From DASYHS01 sp035998295 (lineage in GTDB: Bacteria > Pseudomonadota > Alphaproteobacteria > Azospirillales > Azospirillaceae), in NCBI RefSeq assembly GCF_035998295.1, contig NZ_DASYHS010000038.1:1-34577 (forward strand): a stretch of DNA of 34,577 nt, given 5' to 3'. Position numbers and translations under genes: made by a program. Of this stretch, positions 1 to 6,771 are shown piece after piece (position 1 is the stretch's first letter; every line of letters begins with the position of its first letter). A model generated the notes under the pieces. That model searched no databases, was not told the DNA's origin, and was given only the letters and a program-made list of their open reading frames with translations.

Positions 1-28
1 CGACAAGCCTGTCAGCCTTCGCTATATA
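1..28 (+). promoter_or_regulatory. Possible promoter of the tRNA-Lys gene
   Basis: A TATATA box lies at 23-28. The bases GACA at 2-5 would form the end of a TTGACA-like -35 box (first base outside the window) with a 17-base spacer. This would start transcription near 35, about 50 bases before the tRNA. The window edge cuts the -35 box, so the call is tentative. Confidence 0.3.
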
Positions 29-49
29 CGCGACCTCACGACGCGCCGC

Positions 50-66
50 CCCGTCCTCAGGACGGG
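50..66. repeat. Short perfect inverted repeat in the tRNA leader
   Basis: CCCGTCCT (50-57) and AGGACGGG (59-66) are perfect inverted arms around a single C. It lies between the candidate promoter and the tRNA. It could be a processing hairpin or a DNA-binding palindrome. There is no T-run, so an intrinsic terminator is unlikely. Confidence 0.4.
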
Positions 67-83
67 AACGCGATCCGGGAAAC

Positions 84-159
<76 letters not shown>

Positions 160-174
160 CATTTCCCAAGGACT

Positions 175-200
175 TAGGGGCCGCCGCGAGGCGGCCCTTA
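175..200 (+). terminator. Hairpin terminator candidate after tRNA-Lys
   Basis: GGGCCGCC (178-185) pairs perfectly with GGCGGCCC (190-197) around loop GCGA, and weaker pairs extend it to 175-200. Only a poor T-stretch follows. It is the obvious 3' end for the tRNA transcript. Confidence 0.55.
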
Positions 201-505
201 GTCGTTCCGGCAACCGCCCACCCGCCTTCGACCGCGTGCCGACACCCCGGAGCCGCTCATGTTCGATGCGAGGAGCGTGGCATCGAGTCGGGACCGGATG
301 AAAGGACGTGTCATTCCGCGGTATGCATACATCTTCGAATATTTGGGGTGGAGCATACTAACGTAGTTTCTCCGAGATATTTGACTGATGAAGACTGCCG
401 GATCGGCGGCGAATCTTAGGTCGAAGACAGAAATCGGGCATCGAACGGGTTGACGGGGCTCGACGGGCAACACCATCATCTGCCGGCAACTTGAGGTGGA
501 CGCCC
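201..505. other. Gene-free spacer with a low-GC island
   Basis: No convincing gene is seen between the tRNA hairpin and the tyrosinase. About 300-420 is clearly AT-richer than the rest of the window. It contains the perfect 10-base palindrome GTATGCATAC (321-330), a second GCATAC at 353-358, and a TTGACT (381-386) without a good -10 partner. This is the likely control region of the tyrosinase gene, but no promoter can be fixed with confidence. Confidence 0.45.
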
Positions 506-1945
506 ATGATCAATCGCAGGCAATTCGTCATCGGCGCGGGCAGCGTGCTGGCAACGCCGTTCATCCTGCGCCGCTCGGCATTGGCGCAGACGCCGAGAGT
601 TCGCAGGGACGTTATGGCCATGGCGCCGGACGACCCGTTCTTCTCGGACTATGCCGACGCCGTGCGGGCCATGCATGGACTCGGTTCTGGCGACGGGCGC
701 AACTGGCGCAATCAGGCGCTGATCCACCTGAACCACTGCCCCCATGGCGGGCCGACGACGGCCATGGACTTCGTCCATTGGCACCGCAACTACATCCTGT
801 TCTACGAACAGATCTGCGGCACGCTGATCGGCAAGAGCGATTTCGCGCTGCCCTACTGGAACTGGCAGTCGGGGATCGGCCAGATACCGGACCCCTTCTA
901 CGACAGGAACGAGCTCAACGTCGTATATTGGAACGACCCCTCCGACGCCCAGTCCGACAACTGGGGCCCGGACGAGGTGACGACGACCGGCGTGCGCGCG
1001 CTCGCCAAGGGCTCGGGCCTGAAGCAGGATCCGCAACGCGGCGGCGCCTTCACGGACCAGAACATCGAATCGATCCAGCGCCTGACCGACTATTCGCTCT
1101 ATACCGGCCGCCTCGAGGGCTCGCCGCACAACAGCGCCCATGTCATTGCCGGCGGCTTCCAGGGTCATATGGGCGACGGCATGTCGCCGCTCGACCCGAT
1201 CTTCTGGCTGCACCACTGCAACGTCGACCGCCTCGCGGCCGAATGGCAGGCGGCAGGCAACACGATGCCGCCGCTCGACGACAATTTCGACGGCCAGTTC
1301 GTCGATGGCGAGGGCCGGCCCGTGCCGGCGAACTCGGCCTCGGTCGTGAACATCGGGAACCTCGGCTACGCCTACGAGACGCCGTCGGGCCTGATCACCG
1401 GTCCGGCACCCGGACCCGTGGCGATGTCCCTCTTCGCGGCACCCGCGCCGCAGGCGGCGATGCTCGGCACCACGGACCAGGGGCAGCAGGCCGCGGCGAA
1501 CAGCACCACGAACGTCTCGGTCGACACCAGCAATCTCTCCGAGGCGCTGTTCTCGGCCCGCTCCTTCCGCCTCTTCTCGCGCCAGGGCGAGGCGAAGCTC
1601 GGAGCGGAGTCGGGCCGCGTGCTCGCCCGCATCACCGGGGTCGACGTGTCGAACGCGGCGCGGTCGCTCATCGTCAACGTCTTCGTCAACCTGCCGGAGG
1701 CGAACCCGCAGACCCCCTTCACCGATCCGCACTATGCCGGGACCTTCTCGTTCTTCGGGATGGCCGGCAAGATGCACCATCCCGGCTCCTATCTCGTCGA
1801 CATCACCGACGCGCTGACGCAGCTTGCCGAGCTTGGCCGCCTGTCGTCGAGCGAGCTGACGCTGCAGATCGTGCCGTTGCCGACGGGAGAGGGCGCGCCG
1901 GACGTGGGCTTTTCCTTCGGCGGCGTGGAAATCTTCCGCACCTGA
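506..1945 (+). CDS. Tat-exported tyrosinase / polyphenol oxidase
   Basis: Type-3 dicopper enzyme expected to hydroxylate and oxidise phenols to quinones outside the cytoplasm. The ATG at 506 follows GAGGTGG; an upstream TTG at 491 is less likely. Residues 3-27 form a twin-arginine signal (NRRQF, hydrophobic stretch, ALA-Q cleavage). The CuA region has H74, H77, H80 and the WHR block (H93). CuB has H208/H212 (PHNSAH) and H236/H237 in FWLHHCNVDR. Residues about 370-479 resemble the plant-PPO-type C-terminal domain that shields the copper site. The H80-H93 spacing is longer than the H-x8-H seen in many tyrosinases. A small secreted protein gene follows. The family assignment is firm; the substrate is unknown. 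Confidence 0.92.
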   Translation: MINRRQFVIGAGSVLATPFILRRSALAQTPRVRRDVMAMAPDDPFFSDYADAVRAMHGLGSGDGRNWRNQALIHLNHCPHGGPTTAMDFVHWHRNYILFYEQICGTLIGKSDFALPYWNWQSGIGQIPDPFYDRNELNVVYWNDPSDAQSDNWGPDEVTTTGVRALAKGSGLKQDPQRGGAFTDQNIESIQRLTDYSLYTGRLEGSPHNSAHVIAGGFQGHMGDGMSPLDPIFWLHHCNVDRLAAEWQAAGNTMPPLDDNFDGQFVDGEGRPVPANSASVVNIGNLGYAYETPSGLITGPAPGPVAMSLFAAPAPQAAMLGTTDQGQQAAANSTTNVSVDTSNLSEALFSARSFRLFSRQGEAKLGAESGRVLARITGVDVSNAARSLIVNVFVNLPEANPQTPFTDPHYAGTFSFFGMAGKMHHPGSYLVDITDALTQLAELGRLSSSELTLQIVPLPTGEGAPDVGFSFGGVEIFRT

Positions 1946-2040
1946 GCGGCGCGCCCCGATTTCGCTGGAGCCCGCGCGGCCTCCCGGCGTTACATTCCGG
2001 TGGGGTCCATATCCGGGCTCCGGTGGTCGGGGCGTGTAAC

Positions 2041-2511
2041 ATGTACCGCGCGCTTGTCCTGCTCGCACTTGCCGCCATGCTGGCGGCGCCCGCCCGCGCG
2101 GGTGGCGGCGCGCCTTCGGAGACGTCGATGGACGCGGACGGCCTCCTGCTCTCGGGCGAGGGCGCCAGTGCCGGGGCCGAGGCGCCGGCCGAGCTGGTTC
2201 TCGATCTCGCCCGCGCCGCCGACGCGCCGTCGGGCATCCTCGAAGTAGCGCTCACCCCCGAGCGGGTCGTCCGGAGCGAGCCCTTCCTCGTATCGGTCAC
2301 GGCCGACGCCGCGGGCGGCCCGACGCGCGAGATCGCTTCCATCGCCTTCTTTCCGCCGCCGCGCGAGGGGGAGACGCAGCGCTTCCTCATCGACGTCTCG
2401 GAGCTTCCCGAGTCCGGCAAGGCGACGCTCTCGGTGCGTCTCGTTCCCGCCACCGACGCGCCGCTCACGCGGACGCGGCTGCGGGTCGAGGGCCTCGCGC
2501 TGCCGGAGTGA
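2041..2511 (+). CDS. Small secreted protein resembling the tyrosinase C-terminal domain
   Basis: A 156-residue protein with a classical Sec signal (residues 1-20, cleavage after ARA). By eye, residues about 65-154 follow the same strand pattern as tyrosinase residues 370-479: IAFFPP against FSFFGM, RFLIDVSEL against YLVDITDAL, ATLSVRLVP against ELTLQIVP, and a final RVEGLAL against GGVEIF. I infer a stand-alone copy of the lid or KFDV-like domain. It starts 95 bases after the tyrosinase stop on the same strand, so co-transcription is plausible. It may cap, chaperone or deliver copper to the tyrosinase, as caddie proteins do for other tyrosinases, but it has no Cys/His-rich copper motif. The function is not established. 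Confidence 0.75.
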   Translation: MYRALVLLALAAMLAAPARAGGGAPSETSMDADGLLLSGEGASAGAEAPAELVLDLARAADAPSGILEVALTPERVVRSEPFLVSVTADAAGGPTREIASIAFFPPPREGETQRFLIDVSELPESGKATLSVRLVPATDAPLTRTRLRVEGLALPE

Positions 2512-2562
2512 CGCGGAGGGGCCCCCGCACCGCATCGGCCGCCGGCCCCGATCGCGGGCTTC

Positions 2563-2587
2563 GGAACCCTCCGGGACGGCCGGCGTT
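2563..2587 (+). promoter_or_regulatory. EcfG-type (general stress response) promoter
   Basis: GGAAC at 2563-2567 and CGTT at 2584-2587 are separated by exactly 16 bases. This matches the alphaproteobacterial EcfG consensus (GGAAC, 16-17 bases, CGTT). Transcription would start near 2595, upstream of the lipoprotein/CDF pair. It was the only full match I found when scanning the intergenic regions on both strands. Confidence 0.65.
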
Positions 2588-2691
2588 GTTCAGCAGCCAC
2601 TTCCGAACGCACCATGGCCGAGCCGGCGACGTGGCCGGCGGCCGATGCACAAGCCTCGCCGACGCCATCCTCATCTCGCGACGGAGCGCCC

Positions 2692-3432
2692 GTGATCCGC
2701 CCCGCGTCCCTCGCCAGCCTGGCTTCCAGGCCGATACGGCTTTCCGCGTCCATCCTCGGGATGATGGCTCTCGCGGCGTGCGACGATTTCCGCTTTCCGC
2801 GCGATCCCAACGGCACGCTGGAGCGCGTGCTCGCGGCCGACCGCATGCGCGTGGTCGCGGTCGACCACGTGCCGTGGGTGGTCGTCGACGGCGACGGCGT
2901 TCCGGCGGGCGTGGAGGTGGACACGGTCCAGGCGTTCGCGCGCGCGCTCGGCGTGACGGTCGAATGGCGGCGCGCGCCGGCGTTCGAAGCCCTGGAAGCC
3001 CTGAAGAGGGGGGATGCCGATCTCGCGGTCGGCGGCTTCACGAGGAGTTCCGTGGCGGCGCATGGCGGGGCCGCCCACACCTACGCCTACTTCACCGAGA
3101 CGCTGGTCGTCGCGGCCGAGCCGGGAGCGGCGGTCCCCGACGACCTGGAAGGGCTGAAGGTCTACGTGGCGCCCGATCTGCTGGCGGACGGCCTGGTCGA
3201 GGAGGCGGGTGGCATCCCGGTCGCCGAGGATGCCGGGGACGTGCGCCTCGCCCTGGTGCCGGACTGGTGGCTCCCGGCGAGCGGCCTCGTGCCCACGCCG
3301 ATCGAGCTTCATCGCGATGACCACGTGATCGCGGTTCCGCAGGGAGAGAACGCCTGGGTCATGCGGCTCGAACGCTTCCTGCGCGCACGCGTCGGGGCGA
3401 CCGGCGCGCGCCTTCGGGAATACGCCTCATGA
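2692..3432 (+). CDS. Substrate-binding-protein-like lipoprotein (SBP_bac_3 type)
   Basis: A 246-residue protein of the periplasmic solute-binding type 2 fold. The GTG at 2692 is preceded by GGAG (2683-2686) and gives a compact lipoprotein signal: basic start, hydrophobic stretch, lipobox ALAAC with Cys30. An ATG at 2614 would add 26 residues before the signal and lacks a ribosome site. The body carries family patterns: VVAVDHVPWVVVDGDG near the start, GVEVDTVQAFARALGVTVEW, and LKRGDADLAVGGFT. No amino-acid ABC permease lies nearby. Instead its stop overlaps the start of a CDF transporter (ATGA), so it is probably a partner of that protein. The ligand is unknown. An EcfG promoter lies 105 bases upstream. 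Confidence 0.8.
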   Translation: MIRPASLASLASRPIRLSASILGMMALAACDDFRFPRDPNGTLERVLAADRMRVVAVDHVPWVVVDGDGVPAGVEVDTVQAFARALGVTVEWRRAPAFEALEALKRGDADLAVGGFTRSSVAAHGGAAHTYAYFTETLVVAAEPGAAVPDDLEGLKVYVAPDLLADGLVEEAGGIPVAEDAGDVRLALVPDWWLPASGLVPTPIELHRDDHVIAVPQGENAWVMRLERFLRARVGATGARLREYAS

Positions 3433-4397
3433 TCGTCCGCGACCCCGTTCGCCTGCCGGAGGAGCAGGAAAAGGCGATGCGGCATGCCCGCCGGCTCCAG
3501 TGGGTCTGGATGCTCGCGCTGGCCAGCATCGTCGTGGCGATCTACCTCACGCTCGGCAACTCGCAGGCGATGAAGACCGCCTGGATCGAGGACCTCCTGA
3601 GCTTCGTGCCCCCGATCGCGTTCCTGGTGGCGTCCCGGGTCGAACGGTGGCGGCCGAACGCGCGCTTCCCCCTCGGCTACATCCGGGTGACCTCCATCGC
3701 CTATCTGGTGAGCGCCGTGGCGCTCGCGGGCGTCGGGCTGTTCCTGGTCTTCGACGCGGGAATGGCCCTGATCCACACCGAGCATCCCACGATCGGCAGC
3801 GTCGAGCTGTTCGGGGCGACGGTCTGGCAGGGCTGGCTGATGATCGCCGCCTTGGCCTACAGCGTCATCCTGCCGGTGATCTTCGGCCGCCTGAAGATGC
3901 GCCCGGCGCGCCAGCTCCACGACAAGGTCCTGTGGGCCGACGCGCTGATGAACAAGGCCGACTGGATGACCGGCCTCGCGGCCGCCGTCGGTATCGTGGG
4001 GATCGGTTTCGGCTGGTGGTGGGCCGACGCGGTGGCCGCGCTCTTCATCGCCGTCGACGTCCTGCACGATGGCGGGCGCCACACCGCCATAGCCGTGCGC
4101 GACCTGATGGACGAGGTGCCGCGCACGGTCGACGGCAAGGGCTTCGACCCCCTGCCGTCGCGGATGAAGGGCCTCGTGGAAGAGCTTTCCTGGGTGCGGG
4201 GCTGCGAGGTCCGCCTGCGCGAGGAAGGAAGGTTCGTGACCGGGACGGTCTATGTCGAGCCGCGCGGACCCCATGTCGATCCGGTCTGGGTCCGCGACGC
4301 GGAAGCCAGGATGCGCGGCTTGCACTGGCGCGTGGACCGCATCTCGGTCGTGCCCGTGCCCGACCTCGCCAACGTTCTGGACCGGTCCGGCGGCTGA
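3429..4397 (+). CDS. Cation diffusion facilitator family transporter with atypical metal site
   Basis: A 322-residue membrane protein with about six hydrophobic segments and a C-terminal cytoplasmic domain, as in CDF metal/proton antiporters. The clearest family mark is HDKVLWADALMNKAD in the fifth membrane helix. Aligned by eye to YiiP, the site-A residues Asp45, Asp49, His153 and Asp157 become Glu54, Ser58, Met174 and Asp178. The usual Asp/His of the loop after helix 2 are also missing. Metal selectivity is therefore likely changed, or transport may be lost. The start codon overlaps the stop of the upstream lipoprotein, implying translational coupling. The likely stress promoter at 2563 would serve both genes. 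Confidence 0.8.
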   Translation: MIVRDPVRLPEEQEKAMRHARRLQWVWMLALASIVVAIYLTLGNSQAMKTAWIEDLLSFVPPIAFLVASRVERWRPNARFPLGYIRVTSIAYLVSAVALAGVGLFLVFDAGMALIHTEHPTIGSVELFGATVWQGWLMIAALAYSVILPVIFGRLKMRPARQLHDKVLWADALMNKADWMTGLAAAVGIVGIGFGWWWADAVAALFIAVDVLHDGGRHTAIAVRDLMDEVPRTVDGKGFDPLPSRMKGLVEELSWVRGCEVRLREEGRFVTGTVYVEPRGPHVDPVWVRDAEARMRGLHWRVDRISVVPVPDLANVLDRSGG

Positions 4398-4427
4398 GCG
4401 GAGCGTCGCTGGTTTCGTTTGCGCGGC

Positions 4428-5129
4428 TTACCCCCGGGCGCCGCCGCCCGGCGGCGGCAGGCTCTTGCGCCAGCGGGCGCGCAGCACGCCCGGCCGCTCG
4501 GGGTAGCGTTCGTCGAGGAAGGTCGCGCCTGCGACCCGGTCCGTCCGGAAGCTTCGGAAGTCCCGGCGCAGCTCGCACCAGGAGATGAGAAGGCGCGCGC
4601 TGTCCAGGTATCCGACCGCGATCGGCCAGACCGTCCGGTCGGTCTCGGTCCCGTTTTCGTCGACGTAGCGCAGCGCGAGCTTCCGGCCGCGCCGGATGTG
4701 CTCGCGGACGCGCTGCATGTCGAGGCCGTCCGGCTTCGCGTTCCAGGCCGGAGGAGTGCGGATCGACGGCTCGAAGACATGGGAGCGGAGCTGCTCCGGG
4801 ATCGAGGCGGCGATCTTCGCGATCAGGTCGCCCGCCGCCTTCGCGAGCGCGGGATCGCCCCGGCCCGCCACCCACTGCGCGCCCAGCACCGCCGCCTCGA
4901 TCTCGTCGGGGGTGAGCATCAGGGGCGGCAGGTCGAAGCCGCCGTCCAGCACGTAGCCCGTTCCCGCCTCGCCCCGGATCGGTACCCGCTGGCCGATCAG
5001 CGCCGCGACGTCCCGATAGACCGTGCGCTTCGAGGTCTCGAACTCGGCGGCCATCGCCGCCGCGGTGACCGGCCCGCGGGCGCGGCGCAGGGTCTGGATG
5101 ATCTGGAACAGCCTGTCCGCGCGCCTCAT
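4428..5129 (-). CDS. YafY-type WYL-domain transcriptional regulator
   Basis: A 233-residue regulator. Residues 1-60 are a winged helix-turn-helix of the DeoR/HTH_11 type, beginning MRRADRLFQIIQTLRR with recognition region TSKRTVYRDVAAL. A linker rich in small residues follows. Residues about 140-215 are a WYL-type ligand domain (ARLLISWCELRRDFRSFRTDRV). Members sense small molecules or nucleic-acid ligands and often repress a neighbour. It is divergent from a GFA-family gene, and an inverted repeat lies between them. It converges on the CDF gene with only 30 bases between. The exact effector cannot be read from the sequence. Confidence 0.88.
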   Translation of the reverse strand: MRRADRLFQIIQTLRRARGPVTAAAMAAEFETSKRTVYRDVAALIGQRVPIRGEAGTGYVLDGGFDLPPLMLTPDEIEAAVLGAQWVAGRGDPALAKAAGDLIAKIAASIPEQLRSHVFEPSIRTPPAWNAKPDGLDMQRVREHIRRGRKLALRYVDENGTETDRTVWPIAVGYLDSARLLISWCELRRDFRSFRTDRVAGATFLDERYPERPGVLRARWRKSLPPPGGGARG

Positions 5130-5163
5130 CGCACCCCGATCCCGTGGGCCGGTGCGAGCATGC

Positions 5164-5179
5164 TGTCAGCACGCTGGCA
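5164..5179. promoter_or_regulatory. Operator candidate between WYL regulator and GFA gene
   Basis: TGTCAGC (5164-5170), a 2-base gap and GCTGGCA (5173-5179) form an inverted repeat with one mismatch. It sits in the 177-base divergent spacer, 34 bases from the regulator start. Position and symmetry fit a binding site for the regulator itself; this is inference. Confidence 0.4.
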
Positions 5180-5306
5180 ACAGGGGTTCGCTAGGATGCG
5201 CATATCGAAGCGAGTTGCTCCCACGATCGCCCGGCCGTTCGATGCCAGCCTGTCCGCGGCCGCGGCGCAAGTCCAGCACCTCTCTTCCCAATCCGACGGG
5301 GTATCC

Positions 5307-5711
5307 ATGAAAACGCAGTATCGGGGAAGCTGCCATTGCGGCCGCGTCACGTTCGAGGCCGACATCGACCTCCAGGCCGGCACCGGCAAATGCAACTGTT
5401 CCATCTGCCTGAAGACGCGGAACTGGAACGCGATCGTCAAGCCGGACGCCTTCAGGCTCCTCTCCGGCGAGGGCGATCTGACGGAGTACCGGTTCGGCGC
5501 CGGCGTCGGCCGGTACCTGTTCTGCCGCCACTGCGGCGTCCACTCCTTCAGCCGCGGCCATCTGGACGTGCTCGGCGGCGATTTCTGTTCCGTCAGGCTG
5601 AACTGCCTCGACGATCTCGACCCGACCGCCCTCGCTGAGGCGCCGGTCCGCTACGCCGACGGGCGCCACGACGCCTGGTGGGAACGGCCGGCGGAAGTCC
5701 GGCATCTGTAG
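5307..5711 (+). CDS. GFA family zinc protein (glutathione-dependent formaldehyde-activating-like)
   Basis: A 134-residue cytoplasmic protein with the GFA/CENP-V zinc fold. The ligand cysteines are visible: SCHCG (Cys9, Cys11), CNCSIC (Cys29, Cys31, Cys34) and FCRHCG further on. Length and Cys spacing match the family. The founding member was linked to S-hydroxymethylglutathione formation, but most family members have no proven reaction, so the formaldehyde label should be treated with care. It is divergent from a WYL regulator that probably controls it. A zinc alcohol/formaldehyde-type dehydrogenase 1 kb away makes an aldehyde-related role a little more attractive. Confidence 0.88.
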   Translation: MKTQYRGSCHCGRVTFEADIDLQAGTGKCNCSICLKTRNWNAIVKPDAFRLLSGEGDLTEYRFGAGVGRYLFCRHCGVHSFSRGHLDVLGGDFCSVRLNCLDDLDPTALAEAPVRYADGRHDAWWERPAEVRHL

Positions 5712-5716
5712 CGGAG

Positions 5717-5735
5717 CCCCGGGTCACGCCCGGGG
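5717..5735 (+). terminator. Hairpin between convergent genes
   Basis: CCCCGGG (5717-5723) and CCCGGGG (5729-5735) pair perfectly around loop TCACG, five bases after the GFA stop. No T-run follows. It could end transcripts from either direction between the GFA gene and the hydroxylase gene. Confidence 0.45.
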
Positions 5736-5800
5736 ATCCCGGCGCGCGAACAGGCGGTCGAGATGGGCGCGCAGCCTCGCCCGGGCCGGCGGTCCCGACG

Positions 5801-5822
5801 CCTATCCCTGTGCCTATCCCTG
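5801..5822. repeat. 12-base tandem duplication
   Basis: CCTATCCCTG occurs at 5801-5810 and again at 5813-5822, a 12-base period. It is in the spacer before the 3' end of the hydroxylase gene. The plus-strand frame through it reads as a short hydrophobic peptide, but no start site or homology supports a gene. Confidence 0.5.
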
Positions 5823-5860
5823 GGCGTTCGCCGCGCCGATGGGCCTGTCCCTGCTCGCGT

Positions 5861-6757
5861 TCATCCCGGTCCGGGCGTTGCTGCGCTCGCGTGAAGACCT
5901 TCCCGGCGAGAAGGAACGGGTCTTGCCTCCTGGGTCGGGTGCCGTTCCCCGCGGTCCCGGCCGAAGGGCATGGCGAGGATCTTGCCGAGCGTCACCTCCC
6001 GCGGGTCCCGGTGGTCCGGGACGCCGATGGTGATCCGGTGCTGCGGCACGTCGAGCTTCAGCGTGCCGTGGAGCCGGTCCCAGGCCGTCAGGCCGCTCGA
6101 CCAGTTGGAATCCATCTCGTCCCGGACGACGGAATGATGGATGCCGTGCATGCGCGGCGTCACGACGACGCGCACCAGCCGGCGCTCGATGCCGGCCGGC
6201 AGGCGCAGGTTGGAGTGGTGGAACAGGATCGAGACGAACAGGGCCGACCGCCAGGTCGACAGCGCGCGCGGGCCGACCCCTATCAGGACGACCTGCGCCG
6301 CCCGCCACGGCACCGACAGCGCCATCTCCGCGAAATGGAAGCGCAGCGCCGTGGTGGCGCTGAGGTCGAGGTCGGCGTGATGGACCTTGTGGAGGCGCCA
6401 CAGCCACGGGACGCGGTGCGTCAGCACGTGCCAGAGATAGAGCGTGTAGTCCATCAGCACGACCGCCGCCGGCAGCTCGACCCAGACGGGCAGGTCGAGC
6501 TGCTTCAGCAGCCCCCAGCGCCGCCGTTCGACGAGTTGGGACAACGGCTCCACGACCGGCCTCTCGGCGATGCGCAGGGTGGCCGCACTTGCGGCGGCGA
6601 CGGCCAGGTTGCGGGCGTCGCGCCGCCACCGCGGCTCGCTGCGGCCGCGCAGCGGACGGCGCCGTTCGAGCAGCATGAGCGCTGCGAAGACGCCCACGGT
6701 CAGCGCCGTGCCCGCCCAGTCCGGGACCCGGCGCCGGCGGGCCTCTCCCCGGCCCAT
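5861..6757 (-). CDS. Fatty acid hydroxylase / sterol desaturase family membrane enzyme
   Basis: A 298-residue integral membrane di-iron oxygenase. The histidine clusters of the superfamily are present: HVLTH, then HKVHH about a dozen residues later, followed by HH in ILFHHSNL and HGIHH near the C terminus. Several hydrophobic segments surround them. The ATG at 6757 is chosen; a GTG at 6775 overlaps the upstream stop (GTGA) and is a real alternative. The gene directly follows the zinc dehydrogenase gene, so the two are probably one operon. Family members hydroxylate or desaturate lipids, sterols or carotenoids. The substrate here is unknown, and no hopanoid or carotenoid genes are nearby. Confidence 0.88.
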   Translation of the reverse strand: MGRGEARRRRVPDWAGTALTVGVFAALMLLERRRPLRGRSEPRWRRDARNLAVAAASAATLRIAERPVVEPLSQLVERRRWGLLKQLDLPVWVELPAAVVLMDYTLYLWHVLTHRVPWLWRLHKVHHADLDLSATTALRFHFAEMALSVPWRAAQVVLIGVGPRALSTWRSALFVSILFHHSNLRLPAGIERRLVRVVVTPRMHGIHHSVVRDEMDSNWSSGLTAWDRLHGTLKLDVPQHRITIGVPDHRDPREVTLGKILAMPFGRDRGERHPTQEARPVPSRREGLHASAATPGPG

Positions 6758-6771
6758 GGCCGCCCCGGCGC

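Noticed and set aside
476..2068. Long minus-strand open frame opposite the tyrosinase
   Set aside because: Arg/Gly/Ala-rich shadow of a high-GC gene; the opposite strand encodes clear tyrosinase motifs.
5749..5925. Plus-strand hydrophobic peptide (AFAAPMGLSLLAFIPVRALL) after the GFA gene
   Set aside because: No ribosome site, no recognisable family, and it overlaps the 3' end of the hydroxylase gene; at most a remnant.
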